Assembly: GCA_965237875.1 (NCBI GenBank)
Contig: CBDEGP010000002.1
Location: 1,054,001 to 1,118,000, forward strand
DNA length: 64,000 nt
Source of the DNA: DAOUJI01 sp965237875
GTDB lineage: Bacteria; Chloroflexota; Dehalococcoidia; Lucifugimonadales; JAGWBF01
Direction of reading: 5' to 3'
The number at the start of each line of letters is the position of its first letter. The stretch's first letter is position 1. Below are positions 55,601-60,846 of the stretch, in pieces. The position numbers were made by a program, and so were the translations under genes. Under the pieces are notes generated by a model. It made no database searches. It was not told where the DNA came from and worked only from the letters and a program-made list of their open reading frames with translations.

Positions 55601-58433
55601 CGTGGCCGAGGGCGGCACGGTGGAGGTGACGGTGACGCTGAACGCCGCCCCCGAACGGGAGGTGACGATACCGATCACAGCCACCGCTCAGGGCGGGGCC
55701 GGCGTGGACGACTACTCCGGGGTGCCCGCCAGCCTGACCTTCGGGGCCGCGGACACCTCCAAGTCCTTCACCTTCTCAGCGGCTGAGGACGACGTGGACG
55801 ACGACGGCGAGAGCGTCAAGCTCGCCTTCGGCACGCTCCCCGCGCAGGTCACGGGGGGAGCCACCGACGAAGCGGTCGTCTCGATCACCGACGACGACGC
55901 CCCCGCATCGGTCGCCGTCAGCTTCGGGCAGTCGAGCTACTCGGCCACCGAAGGCGGGAACAACGCCCAGGTGACGGTGCTACTCAGCAGCCAGCCGCAG
56001 TCCACCGTTGACATTCCCCTGACGGCTACGGGCTCCAGCGGAGCCACCGAGGACGACTGGTCAGGCGTGCCGGCATCGCTGACGTTCAACCCCGGGGACA
56101 CGTCACAGACCTTTACTGTGATTGCGACCGACGATGACGTGGAAGACAACGGAGAGATGGTGCAACTCGGCCTGGGGGACTTGCCACACGGCTTCGAAGC
56201 CGGAGAACCGGCCACGGCCACGATCACCATCATGAACGACGATACCGAGGGGACGCCGGACAGCGCCTGTCTCGGCGCGGTTTGGTGTGCGACATTGACC
56301 TTCTCATCAGAAGGGTCTCTTCACTATGATGACCACCGTCAAACATTCTTGGGTTGGCACTACAGGGCTGACAGCGTGTCCAACACCGGAGCAACTCTCA
56401 GCGATTCAAACTTCACGTATCGCGAAAAGGACTACTCCTTTATCGGCATCTGGGTGTTTCCAGCGCCCCGTGACCGTTCCTCGTGCACGTCCGAACTGCA
56501 GTTGAATATCCACAACAGCAGCGACGGTCTGCTCGCGGACCTTGACTTGTTCGAAAGCCTTGACGCCTCGAAGGGCTTGAAGCTGATTGTCGACGACAAC
56601 CTGGAGTTTCCTATCACCGTTGATACAAAACGCCATCCTCACATGATGGGTTTCCTACACCCATACTTCTATTCGATCAGGGCCGGCTCAACTGTCGCGC
56701 TAAGGATCGAAGAAACGGATATTGCAAGCTCCGGAGGCGATGGTGCGGCAGGGGATGCACTGGCTAAGCCACGGTGTGTGCATGTGAGCTCGTACCCGCA
56801 TAACACGCCGGAAACCGGTCTGGTGGGGCTGGAGATTACTTGGCAAAAGCCCTCACTTGATGGCTCGCCGAACATTCTCTCGGGCGCGGCGAACGTAGAC
56901 AGCTACAAGGTGCAGTGGAAGAAGAAGGTCGACAGCTGGGACGATCCCGATGACGTATCAGAAGGGAGGGCTTCGGGCGAGTATTACTCCATTATCGGGC
57001 TGACCGAGGGCGTCGAGTATTCAGTCCGGGTCATCGCGACGAACGGATTCGGTGACAGCCCTTGGTCGGAGGAGGCCACCGGTTCGCCTACGGAAGTTGT
57101 CAGGCCAGGACTCTCGGCCGCCACCGTGAACGGCGAGACTCTGACCCTGGCATTCGACGAGGCTCTGGACGTGGGTTCGGTTCCGGCTGCCACTGCCAGC
57201 TTTGAGGTGATAATCGCGGGAACCACTCGCGATGTCGTCGGGGTTACGGTCGAAGGCAGCGCCGTGGTCCTGACTCTCGCCTCGGCCGTTGCGCCTGATG
57301 ATGAAGTCCAGCTCAACTACATCTGCCCTTGGTACATCGAGCAGCCGTGTATCCAGGACTTGGTGGGTAATTTCGTGCTGACGTTTATAGGACAGTCCGT
57401 GACCAACGACACGGAGGCGGCAGCCCAAGCGCAGGCAGCCGAAGAAGTCACGCCACTGACGGCAAGCTTCTCGGACGTTCCGGCGAGCCACGATGGACAG
57501 TCCTCCTTCACCTTCCGAATCGCCTTCAGCGAGGCCATAGCGACCAGCTACGAGGTCGTCAGAGATCAGGCCTTAGAGGTGACGGGCGGCTCGGTGTCCC
57601 AGGCGAGGCGTGTCGACGGGCGCAGCGACCTGTGGGAGATAACGGTGGAGCCTGGTTCCAACGCTGCTGTGGCAGTCACCCTACGCCCGGACCTTGCCTG
57701 CGACGCCGAGGGCGCGATCTGCACGGGCGACGGAAAGCGACTGTCGAACGGGCTGGCGCTCCTCGTCCCCGGCCCCGTTGTTCGACAGGAACCCGAGCCC
57801 AACAGACCGGCCGCCGGCGCTCCCACCATCAGCGGCGCCGTCCAAGTGGGCGAGACACTTAGGGCGTCCACGTCGGGCATCACAGACGCTGACGGGCTGG
57901 ACAACGCCGTTTTCACCTACCAGTGGATCGCCGGAGGCGCCGACATCCCGGCTGCGACATCCGCCACCTATACGCTGGGCGCCAGCGACCAGGGCAAGAC
58001 CATAAAGGTACGGGTGAACTTCACCGACGACGCGGGGAACCAAGAGACGCTGACCAGCGCGGCCACTGCCGCCGTCGCCGGGGCGCCCGCCGAGCCCCTG
58101 ACGGTCACCCTGGAGAACACGCCGGAGAGCCACAACGGCGCCGACGCCTTCACGTTCGAGCTTCGGTTCAGTGAAGAGGTCGAGCTGAGCTACCGGACGC
58201 TTAGGGACCACTCGTTCACGGTCACCGGGGGCGCGGTGACCAGCGTGTCCAGGAAGGAAAGGGAGAGCAACCTGCGCTGGGAGATCACCATCTTGCCGGA
58301 CTCCGACGCCGACGTAACCGTGGTCCTGCCCGTCACCACAGACTGCGACGACCCAGGGGCCATCTGCACGAAAGAGGACCGGCGGCCGCTGTCCAACCTT
58401 CTGGAGTTGACCGTCAGCGGTCCCGGCGGGTAA
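37614..58433 (+). CDS. Giant secreted Calx-beta repeat protein (6,939 aa)
   Basis: Starts at TTG 37614 (AAAGG upstream) with a signal peptide cleaved near AYA-QSGT (about 36). Residues 40 to ~6,210 are almost wholly Calx-beta-like repeats (VTEGETATFTLTR, SVAEGGTVDVTVTL, ending in ITDDD), an acidic Ca-binding fold of adhesins and matrix proteins. From ~3,390 to ~6,210 units of about 110 residues are very similar. FN3-like breaks occur near 4,730-4,850 and 6,390-6,500; a SwmB-like domain (LSAATVNGETLTLAFDEALD) lies near 6,500-6,600. The C-terminus has the same two-Cys domain and Ig-like unit as the 2,498-aa protein. No sortase, SLH or membrane anchor. Expected to be an extracellular, calcium-stiffened filament or adhesin. 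The frame stays open for 20.8 kb, which argues for selection. Confidence 0.9.
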   Translation: MIRLVRPASVSLLFALALALGLSAALIAFFAVPAYAQSGTPSVSIRTLQTRMPEGGQALFTITRAGGDISQPLTVRIYTWEPQHPRNTFGSYYGAAYHDVTFDGGTDTATLLVNATDDGKGVAPAWLQAEVEPMPDSPYDRGFPEPATVTITDANDDVYVTIAPDEAEVDEGDSVDFELTRTGDTSSALTVRVRVDDPGEVMRGNHWQTPPTRPASVEFAAGQDTATLSLETKDDQRDIPDQTLSVTITGGDDGDGAGGFGYWLGYPHAAGVTVKDDDTAPALALSISPEEVTEGGTLTVSVERPAGNTAEVLNGRIRIEHSRTWTDPDAPAHQTNPFEGNFHIPAGGTAWTLDIQATDNGLPEIDWRYTVTLLPRDGAPDDEASQYWTVGGAAVARALDSSYTRITVTADQEVVYEGEEATFTLTRTGNLSQELTVQVFTVERAGSENPINISQSSVTFAAGSATATLALTAAEDGELEPDGDSLGVEVYVFSGAPYRGGDPDDAVTLVRDTGDIDIRTFQTRMREGAEALFTLTRAGGDVSQPLTVRVYTWEPQHPLNNAANDYFHGAAHHEVTFEAGAESAALVVSATGDGKAPGSDAWLRAEVDPPSGASYRRGDPEYLTIAIADADGPDSFVTIAAAESEVDEGDSVDFVLTRTGDTSRSLAVHVSVDDPGEVMRGNHWDTSPTLPASVAFGVGEDSVTLSLETMDDQRDIPDQPVSVTITDPAGSGYWLAYPRTAGFTVRDDDVAPELTVRSTESEVDEGGTFFVSVERPAGNTAEVLPGRIRIEHTRAWTDPNAPAHQTNPFEENFLIRPDKTGRLWQIEVPVNNLEEDDWQYTVTLLPREEVPEDEASQYWRVVGDGTATATVRDVGLTRVSFVVDDVAIEDPENRDDLQFIENVTEGETVTFILTRTGDLSEPLTAWVRTEERRNAKQRYNRTYHEVIFEAGSATASFGVEIYDDRISGEPYDYLGVEIYSNSGDPYILGTPRTVIARIDDPDAEVSIRADDQDAGADGEQDSITEGETATFTLTREGYIGRALAVHVSVQDPGYFMRGNHWQPVPSIQPVRFEAGESTTVLELPTRDDLRDIPDNVLTVTVGPDPDGYYTVSMASGESSASVTVRDNDVAPTVALSVDRAEITEGETFRLTLTRSGDTANPIELPLRFGPFGPPMSRTVGLNSGETQVTIPFHIEDDDLDEAEQDYYVGLAPYEGLLEDAMSQYWTVEGPRLLTVTVADNDLPLVGVEAARDSYAEGRLGAIRVFRANYVEDGGIVVNLRFIHTGNVTIQDHRPAVTGDRRYHFEDDGEQTVYIRLAEEDGDEADGAFAVQLLEGDEYRIDPQHSATSFVVLDSDPTPVLSVTGATASEGGESIDFRVALSSTVSPPSRQTVTVDYATRDGTAVAGEDYTAVRGTLTLAPEATEGVISVPLLDDGWAEDLETFSLVVTNPSNAMLPDGQSSLTSRGTIEDDEPRVSVSAQSAQVAEGEPVTLILTRTGDTGEDLVFRLSIFEDHPSTSNKYRAPWVTIPAGQSTVQWDHETVDDDFDEADFTVSVSIIDYTQSTARTGYAWDGTHATATVTDNDLPTVTVEAVKPYLAKGSRAAFTLTREGDLTVPLTVDLSYSIDGTRTSSSSNTNIPQTGFFQNGAPATVTFPVGDATAEIDEETWHTPYDAVRLDLTLADDDAYEVGDPGEASILFTGEGLPVVSIRSGTPEVDEGQNVVFNLSRTGSAESGLTVTLEMIRLGGEPVEITTTRDVTFEAGQQTAALTLATEDEETNDGNDWYRAELLPGNGYGVGLDARPYVAAVMVIDDDIPTVWLSPESGEHYESEDSRPAFTFHRDSYTSTKLEVFVALQTLRRFPEPHRDELAGSLRYAAFPRPLAGGESSSTWEFPPKFVGPLGGESRMVIVPLETGYGCDRGDVWPGLRWITCNLRPQYRIGTPSSGVITVHNNFVGILIEADQSEVDEGQAATFTLTRVGGTPYVRGLSQTVRVAATQNGEFISGSTPQTVTFTGYPDVQLEEAQQSVTVRIPTLDDTVYEADGAVTLTVLPAESLTENATAYEIGGAPGFNVPTSATIRVTDNDRPEMSISDVSAFESEGVIKFTVSVPAGPRDVSVDWATADGTGDTAAIAGEDYTAASGALTIPAGETTGTITVMVMDDDLHENDETLTVRLSGASDSGLVETSATGTIKNDDFDQEVEIWTLATDRNLTEGETAMFTLRRQPPDGGVPPPGFGVAPLTVNIGVSQDGDFIAGDPPATVTFPANHLYAQLRVPTEDDQTAEPNGSVTVSLADGAGYSRGGRNQATVNLQDNDVGISITGGDEVRENVESGITFTVSLSRAASKPVTVDVTTVDGTATSDDTVTATSLGRDFEAKSQTLTFEAGQTQKTFTVTLVDDTFDEPREEFTAQLGNASDNARLLVPTATGMISDDEEKLVLGVYRTRKRVAEDRGAPVDFLLELRPAANSGATASEFEVRVNWSLERGTAIPGADYVDASGKAIIPPGAATATVEVSLVDDELLEAIFETFSFRINGAFSADVDEDHESIEISIRDDDDAQADVAVATESVAEGADAEFTVSLSGALSTAPVEVTYAVSGTAGADDYTEPSGTLTIPALATSAAISITTLADDVEDDDETLVVTLTGATSHGRTLQVADTAAEATILDQGTLTVSITGGSATEGEEVQFTIAISPPPSYWVNVTYETVDPEGNVVGEARLGTDFQSTRGIALITGNDPSKTFTIGTIEDNLVEGDETFEVRIVDVNSRFVGAEYGPAIDIASHTAELTIIDDDVRPTNVTLTVTPDSVSETADGTPLSVTATLDGDGRLLERLPVALSVADGTAAEGEDYTAVPVMLYIPSGQASATGPVVLFPVDDLVAGGDKTVQVTGAAAGMTATPATVTITDNETPPTGVALTVSPGEVREDAGATGLEVTATLTGGDRRPVDTEVRLTVEGVSLPAEQAEGGPTTGATGADFAVDGVTLTIPAGEMTGTATLSLTPTDDPIAEGDERAQVTGAADGLTVTPAPVTIVDDDRETTGIELSVTPSEVKEDAGATDLAVTATLIDGDARGVDTEVALSVSGVTATETLDYTAQTDVTLTIPAGRMSHTATLTLTPVDDGIRESAEQVAVRGTNASAGLPVSGARVTIADNDADATTITLSLDRDMIPEDGGAQRLTVTGTLNGDLRSVDTRVTLSLIGKTATDSDYTALPATLVIGAGQREGTATVVLDPTNDDIDEPDETLEVRGQARSVPTQRASSQQSVPQSSLTVSAAQVTITDDDTAGVTVTPTAFTVLEGLSRNYTVVLDTQPAADVTVSVSLPGGSDLSVSPTSLTFTASNWSVARTVAVTAGEDNDLADDGEVTIGHTASSADPLYAAATADSVTVTVTDDDDTVSVTFSAAAYSVAEGGTVEVTVTLGAAPEREVTIPIVKTGEGGISEDDYSGVPESVTFAATDTEKSFTFSATADEVDDDDESVALAFGTLPEGVSAGTTAASTVSITDDDVPDVSVSFGAATYSVDEDGTVDVTVTLDVAPEREVTIPIAKTDQGGVSENDYSGVPESLTFGATDTEKSFTFTAAADDVDDDDESVQLTLGTLPAGVSEGTTNTATVTITDDDVPAVTVSYGAATYTAAEGGTVDVTVTLDVAPEREVTIPIVKTDEGGITQDDYSGVPESLTFAATDTEKSFTFSATADDVDDDDESVALAFGTLPDGVSAGTTSASTVTITDDDVPDVTVSFGAATYSVDEDGTVDVTVTMDVAPEREVTIPIAKTDEGGITQDDYSGVPESLTFGATDTEKSFTFSATADEVDDDEESVALAFGTLPDRVSAGTTIASTVTITDDDVPAGTVSLVLTPATIDESGSSNVSTVTATLATASSADTTVTISAPQDAPVTLSSNKTLTIVKGATTSTGEVTITAVNDAVYTGDREVTVSGAASNKVGVANPEDATLTITDDEVRPVTVSFGQATYSVAEDGTVDVTVTLDVAPEREVTIPIVKTDEGGITQDDYSGVPESLTFAATDTEKSFTFSATADEVDDDDESVALAFGTLPAGVTAGTNIASTVSITDDDAPAGTVSLVLTPATIDESGTSNVSTVTATLATVSSADTTVTISAPQDAPVTLSSNKTLTIVKGATTSTGEVTITAVNDAVYTGDREVTVSGAASNTVGVANAEDATLTITDDEVRPVTVSFGAATYSVAEGGTVDVTVTLDAAPEREVTIPIVKADQGGITQDDYSGVPESLTFAATDTEKSFTFSATADEVDDDDESVKLTLGTLPTGVTAGTIAASTVTITDDDVPAVTVSYGAATYAVAEGSNVTVKVTLSAAPERTVTIPLTATNQAGTTDSDYSGVPASVTLGAAETEKSFDFAAAADDVDDDGESVALAFGTLPDGVTAGTTSVSTVSITDDTRGVTIDPTSFTVIAGRTNSYSVVLDTQPTAGVTVTVSGHVNTDLSLDKTSLTFTADNWKTAQTVTVTADENAVARSVTLSHAISGADYGSVSADDATVNIVAAPSSITIQVGVTVSQQRLSVVEGGSQDYSLVLNTVPTGDVTVDITLPSGTDLSLDSATLTFTTANWSTPQTITVSADEDDDAAADDPVQISHTISGGGYDNTPVPDVRVTITENDLFDAEATYRVLTRYGSPTEVELSEYIADGVTGVTFALESCDDTRSDYYDSAAVEDGKLRLASNTLGHIHGENTRGETVCTVTATSADGYEEREFRLYMVSDRTPTPLLVGDLTLVEARPTELDVQVALPEGAIAYIRLAWRKPGGQPIFRVVSGVTDETVLTIPGLEAGIEYDVRAYLMTFQSFDLYRAGNTGPERTLIPEGSPAVKWVTNLASSGLGKSQTITTRSAYGTSVSIEDVEALEDVGSMSFDVTLDQASTDVVTLDWATSDGTAEAPGDYEATTSGQLTFAAGQTKQTLEVTIVDDAVDEAEEETFTVTLSNAVNADLGVASATGTITDNDLPDVTVSFGSATYSVAEGSSLTVKVTLSAAPERSVTIPLTATNQGGASEADYSGIPANVVFNSGETEQTFTVAATQDTVDDDGESVKLTFGTLPAQVTGGTTDEAVVSITDDDAPASVAVSFGQSTYGVAEGSAVTITVQLDDDPEKTVTVPLSAAGQNGASAADYSGVPASVVFNSGDTSKSFTFSAAADGVDDDGESVKLTFGALPAQVTEGTADEAVVSITDDDLPDVTVSFGAAAYSVAEGGTVDVTVTLDAAPEREVTIRITAADQGGASASDYSGVPASLTFGATDTEKSFTFSATQDAVDDDGEGVGLAFGTLPAQVTGGTADEAVVSITDDDAPASVAVSFGQSTYSVAEGSEVTITVQLDDDPEKTVTVPLSAAGQNGASADDYSGVPASVVFNSGDTSKSFTFSAAADSVDDDGESVKLTFGTLPTGVTAGTTTASTISITDDDVPAVTVSFGAATYSVAEGGTVDVTVTLDDAPEREVTIRITAADQGGASASDYSGLPASLTFGAADTSKSFTFSATQDAVDDDGESVGLAFGTLPAQVTGGTTDEAVVSITDDDAPASVAVSFGQSTYGVAEGSAVTITVQLDDDPEKTVTVPLSAAGQNGASADDYSGVPASVTFNSGDTSKSFTFSAAADDVDDDGESVKLTFGTLPTGVTAGTTAASTVTITDDDVPSVTVSFGQSTFTVAEGSSVTVKVVLSADPERTVTVPLTPANQGGASDSDYSGVPESVVFNSGDTEKSFTFSAAADDVDDDGESVKLTLGALPTGVTAGTADEATVSITDDDVPAVTVGFGQSTYTVAEGSSVTVKVVLSADPERTVTVPLTPANQGGASDSDYSGVPASVVFNSGDTEQSFTFSAAADAVDDDGESVKLTFGALPTGVTAGTTSASTVTITDDDVPAGAVSLVLTPATIDESGSSNVSTVTATLATASSADTTVTISAPQDAPVTLSSNKTLTIVKGATTSTGEVTITAVNDAVYTGDREVTVSGAASNTVGVASPEDATLTITDDEVRPVTVSFGAATYTVAEGGTVEVTVTLNAAPEREVTIPITATAQGGAGVDDYSGVPASLTFGAADTSKSFTFSAAEDDVDDDGESVKLAFGTLPAQVTGGATDEAVVSITDDDAPASVAVSFGQSSYSATEGGNNAQVTVLLSSQPQSTVDIPLTATGSSGATEDDWSGVPASLTFNPGDTSQTFTVIATDDDVEDNGEMVQLGLGDLPHGFEAGEPATATITIMNDDTEGTPDSACLGAVWCATLTFSSEGSLHYDDHRQTFLGWHYRADSVSNTGATLSDSNFTYREKDYSFIGIWVFPAPRDRSSCTSELQLNIHNSSDGLLADLDLFESLDASKGLKLIVDDNLEFPITVDTKRHPHMMGFLHPYFYSIRAGSTVALRIEETDIASSGGDGAAGDALAKPRCVHVSSYPHNTPETGLVGLEITWQKPSLDGSPNILSGAANVDSYKVQWKKKVDSWDDPDDVSEGRASGEYYSIIGLTEGVEYSVRVIATNGFGDSPWSEEATGSPTEVVRPGLSAATVNGETLTLAFDEALDVGSVPAATASFEVIIAGTTRDVVGVTVEGSAVVLTLASAVAPDDEVQLNYICPWYIEQPCIQDLVGNFVLTFIGQSVTNDTEAAAQAQAAEEVTPLTASFSDVPASHDGQSSFTFRIAFSEAIATSYEVVRDQALEVTGGSVSQARRVDGRSDLWEITVEPGSNAAVAVTLRPDLACDAEGAICTGDGKRLSNGLALLVPGPVVRQEPEPNRPAAGAPTISGAVQVGETLRASTSGITDADGLDNAVFTYQWIAGGADIPAATSATYTLGASDQGKTIKVRVNFTDDAGNQETLTSAATAAVAGAPAEPLTVTLENTPESHNGADAFTFELRFSEEVELSYRTLRDHSFTVTGGAVTSVSRKERESNLRWEITILPDSDADVTVVLPVTTDCDDPGAICTKEDRRPLSNLLELTVSGPGG
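47785..56250 (+). repeat. Calx-beta DNA repeat array inside the giant gene
   Basis: Tandem units of about 330 bp share long nearly identical stretches, such as GACTACTCCGGGGTGCCTGA and GAGAAGAGCTTCACCTTCAG. A different unit (GTVSLVLTPATIDESG type) is inserted three times, near 49140, 49810 and 55220, with high identity between copies. The pattern points to repeated internal recombination and makes unit number a likely strain variable. Confidence 0.85.
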
Positions 58434-58477
58434 CCCCAGCGGTGTCCAGTGCTACCGCTTCGCTTTCGAGCAACAAA

Positions 58478-58525
58478 AAAAGCCCGCATCCATCGATGTC
58501 CGGGCGGGGCTGACCCCCCGCCCGG
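58478..58525. terminator. Bidirectional terminator-like hairpins
   Basis: The gap 58434-58651 contains CCGGGCGGGG (58500-58509) pairing with CCCCGCCCGG (58516-58525). An A-run at 58481-58487 gives, on the minus strand, a GC hairpin (AGCCCCGC...GCGGGCT) directly followed by seven T, a classic intrinsic terminator for transcription from the right. On the plus strand the hairpin lacks a T-run. Confidence 0.5.
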
Positions 58526-58651
58526 AACCGACTCTCCCAATCACTGGGAGCGAACAGGAGGCGGGAGCTTTCGCTCCCCGTGCTGTTGCCGGACGGCTCG
58601 GACGCTCCCGATGGAGGCGGTTAACGCGAAGCCTGTGGAAGGACCGGCTCG

Positions 58652-58897
58652 ATGCCGAGACAACGCACATACTACAGCCGAAGGACCTACGCCTTCCCCG
58701 AGGACTTCGCGGAGCGGCTGAAGCGGTCCAGGAGGAGTCGGGCCTGTCGTGGTCGGAGATCGCCCGCCGCCTCGGAACCTTATCGCCACACCGTGTGGCG
58801 TGGGGCTGAAGGCAGGGCCCGGCCCAACTATCAGCACCGGAAGGCGCTGCTGGAGCTGGCCGACAGCTTGGGCCTTGCTCACCTGTTCACCGACTGA
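58652..58897 (+). pseudogene. Small HTH protein with two compensating frameshifts
   Basis: Begins MPRQRTYYSRRTYAFPEDFA, the same family as 33108. At about 58727 one base is missing, so the HTH core (QEESGLSWSEIARRLGT) is only readable in the next frame. Near 58785 the frame returns and ends normally (RARPNYQHRKALLELADSLG, LAHLFTD). The undamaged product would be a ~80-aa HTH protein. Either both errors are real and the gene is dead, or the assembly is wrong here. Confidence 0.6.
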
Positions 58898-58952
58898 GGC
58901 GGCGTAACCGCCTGTCCTGAAACGCGAAAAGGGCCGCATACATGGGCAGGCA

Positions 58953-58986
58953 GGGGCAGCCATCGTATTCCAATGGTGGCTGCCCC
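58953..58986. terminator. Strong hairpin between HTH gene and PRTRC block
   Basis: GGGGCAGCCA (58953-58962) pairs perfectly with TGGCTGCCCC (58977-58986) over 10 bp with a 14-base loop. It lies between convergent genes and could end transcription from either side; there is no clear T-run. Confidence 0.35.
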
Positions 58987-58993
58987 TGTTGCG

Positions 58994-59020
58994 TTGCGGT
59001 CTAGCATCCTGCGCCGACCG
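58994..59020. repeat. 27-bp direct repeat flanking the PRTRC block, left copy
   Basis: TTGCGGTCTAGC(A)TCC(T)GCGCCGACCG recurs at 63527-63553 with two differences. In the right copy it is the end of a coding frame (VGAGR-stop). Here the same stop codon context remains but no gene reaches it. Confidence 0.5.
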
Positions 59021-59044
59021 TGCCTTGGAAGGAGGGTCCGGCCC

Positions 59045-59542
59045 TTAAAACAGCCTCAGGGTCTCGGGTTGCTGTTGGTCTGCCCCTCCCTCGGCGGTCG
59101 AAGCCTGCGCCAGCCCCTGCTCACGCTGGGGCCGACGCCTGGCCGGGGGAGCGGGTCTGACGTGAGCCGGGTGCTTGGGTTCGTCCTCCCACCTGGCTCT
59201 CGCCCTTTCGACCACCGCCAGGGCCTCCTGTGCCAGCCCGGACAGGTCATGGTCGTCGAAGGACTCGATGTGCGGGTCCGACGAGGTGCGCTGCACCCCG
59301 ATGGTGGCCCTGCCGCCCTTGATGGACACGACGACCTTCAGGTCCTCCGGCGTATCGGTCTCGCTTGCACCGGCCTCGCCCTCGGCGTCGTCGGAACCCT
59401 TCGGGTCCTGTGCGGCCTCCTTGCCGGCGTCCTGCTCATCGGCAACCGCAGCGGCCGCGTCGCCCGCCACGTCGCCGAAGAGACTCTCGTCTGCGCTCGG
59501 AGCGTCCGAGCGGGCTGTCTCCGTTCCGATTTCGTCAGGCAT
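59045..59542 (-). CDS. PRTRC-block protein of unknown function (165 aa)
   Basis: An acidic, Ala-rich first half (about 1-65) is followed by a compact domain (DLKVVVSIKGGRATIGVQRT, then DDHDLSGLAQEALAVVERARARWE, about 68-125) and a Pro/Arg/Gln-rich tail. The start ATG follows AAAGGAG. Last gene of the minus-strand PRTRC operon, 51 bp after the DUF2958 gene. No family recognised; position suggests an accessory role. Confidence 0.6.
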   Translation of the reverse strand: MPDEIGTETARSDAPSADESLFGDVAGDAAAAVADEQDAGKEAAQDPKGSDDAEGEAGASETDTPEDLKVVVSIKGGRATIGVQRTSSDPHIESFDDHDLSGLAQEALAVVERARARWEDEPKHPAHVRPAPPARRRPQREQGLAQASTAEGGADQQQPETLRLF

Positions 59543-59593
59543 GGTCTCTCCTTTCCTTGTTTGTTGTCCGGCTGCGTTCGTGAGCGCAGGCCA

Positions 59594-59992
59594 CTAGGCT
59601 GCCATCCTCTCCCTCGACTCACTCCTGATCTCGCCGAGGGTCATCGGCTTCCAGTACAGGTCGCGCTCCACGGCGGGGACGGTGCCGAACACGGCCGCCT
59701 CCGCCAACTCGTCGAGAGAGAAGTAACCCAGCTCCGTCTCAAACCCCTCGACGAGGCCGAAGCACGTTCCGGTCTCGGCCTCCCACTCGGTGATGTACCA
59801 GGTCCAGTTGCTGTAGGGAGAGAACAGCTTGGCCGGGGCGAGGACGGCGTCGTAGTCGTCCACGTTCTCGTTGGCGTAGAGCGCGGGGATCTTCTCCCCC
59901 AGCTCCTTCGTCATCAGCTTGTGCCTGCGGAGCCCGCTGTGGTTGTCCTGCCACATCGTTGTGGTCGTGGTGGTTCCCTTTTCGTCAGTCAT
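59594..59992 (-). CDS. DUF2958 family protein
   Basis: 132 aa from ATG 59992 (AGGAG 7 bases upstream); the longer frame upstream overlaps the ThiF gene and is not real. The DUF2958 core is clear: LMTKELGEKIPALYANE, LFSPYSNWTWYITEWE, GYFSLDELAEAA and VERDLYWKPMTLGEI. DUF2958 genes are common on plasmids and integrated elements. It follows the ThiF gene by 50 bp on the same strand. Confidence 0.8.
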   Translation of the reverse strand: MTDEKGTTTTTTMWQDNHSGLRRHKLMTKELGEKIPALYANENVDDYDAVLAPAKLFSPYSNWTWYITEWEAETGTCFGLVEGFETELGYFSLDELAEAAVFGTVPAVERDLYWKPMTLGEIRSESRERMAA

Positions 59993-60042
59993 GGTTTCTC
60001 CTCTCTTGTTCGTTCTCTGACTGTGTTCACGTGCGCCGGTCA

Positions 60043-60840
60043 TCAGGAGTCGGCGTTCAAGGCCCGCGCCACCGCCTCCGGGGTGACGTAGGACGGGCTG
60101 ACGGTGCCCAGCTCCATGTCCAGGTAGAAGGCCATGAAGGGGCAGGTTCCCGCCACGATGCGGCGCACCACCTGGAGCACCAGCGACGCCATCATCTGGT
60201 TGATGGTGGGGTCCTGGTCGGTGAGATCGAGGGCGGCCGCGCAGTCCACGTCCGGCGGCCTGGTCGACACGGCGGTCAGCAGGTCGGGACGCTGGAGCGT
60301 TGGCGCGGGCGCCAGGTGGCAGGTCTCCCCCGTGAAGGGAGGCTCGTCCAGGCTCACCCGTTGGGGGGCATTGCCGACAAGCACCTGCCCCCAGTTGGTG
60401 TCGTTGCCCGCGTCGATGAGCCACCGGCACGGGTCGCCCGGCAGGCACTCCGCCATCGCCCGCCGTGCGGCGGCGTTGTCGGCGCAGCCGATGATCAGGC
60501 TGTCGCCGTAGGCCGGAAGGCCGGGGTAGCGGTGTCCGTTGGGGCGTGAGTCCTCATCCCGGAAGGGGTAGACCGAGTAGCCCACCGGACGCCGGTAGGC
60601 CCTGGCCAGCCGGTCGGCCAGGGCCTGGCTCTTGAACTTGCCCACGTCCTCCGCATAGAAATTCTGGCGCAGCAGGTTGTGGGGCTCCACCCGGTCGTGG
60701 TCGACCAGGACGATGGTGGCCTCCCTCCCCTGGAAGAGGCGGCAGAGACCCTCGGCGACGAAGCCGCCGGTCCCGCCACAGCCGACTACGGTGATCCACG
60801 GGTTGTCCAGCAGGAACGCGTTGTCCAGGTAGTAGGGCAT
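60043..60840 (-). CDS. PRTRC system ThiF (E1-like) protein
   Basis: 265 aa. E1/ThiF/MoeB-type adenylation domain: glycine loop VVGCGGTGGFVAEGL (about 18-32), acidic strand and Arg finger IVLVDHDRVEPHNLLRQNF, and the ADN motif in IIGCADNAAARRAM. Such proteins adenylate C-termini of ubiquitin-like or sulfur-carrier proteins. Ribosome site GGAGG 9 bases before ATG. It sits 6 bp behind the JAB peptidase gene, the usual PRTRC arrangement. Its protein target is unknown. Confidence 0.85.
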   Translation of the reverse strand: MPYYLDNAFLLDNPWITVVGCGGTGGFVAEGLCRLFQGREATIVLVDHDRVEPHNLLRQNFYAEDVGKFKSQALADRLARAYRRPVGYSVYPFRDEDSRPNGHRYPGLPAYGDSLIIGCADNAAARRAMAECLPGDPCRWLIDAGNDTNWGQVLVGNAPQRVSLDEPPFTGETCHLAPAPTLQRPDLLTAVSTRPPDVDCAAALDLTDQDPTINQMMASLVLQVVRRIVAGTCPFMAFYLDMELGTVSPSYVTPEAVARALNADS

Positions 60841-60846
60841 TGGCAG

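Noticed and set aside
59739..60448. Longer version of the DUF2958 gene starting near 60448
   Set aside because: The extra part overlaps the ThiF gene in another frame; the real start at 59992 has a clear ribosome site.
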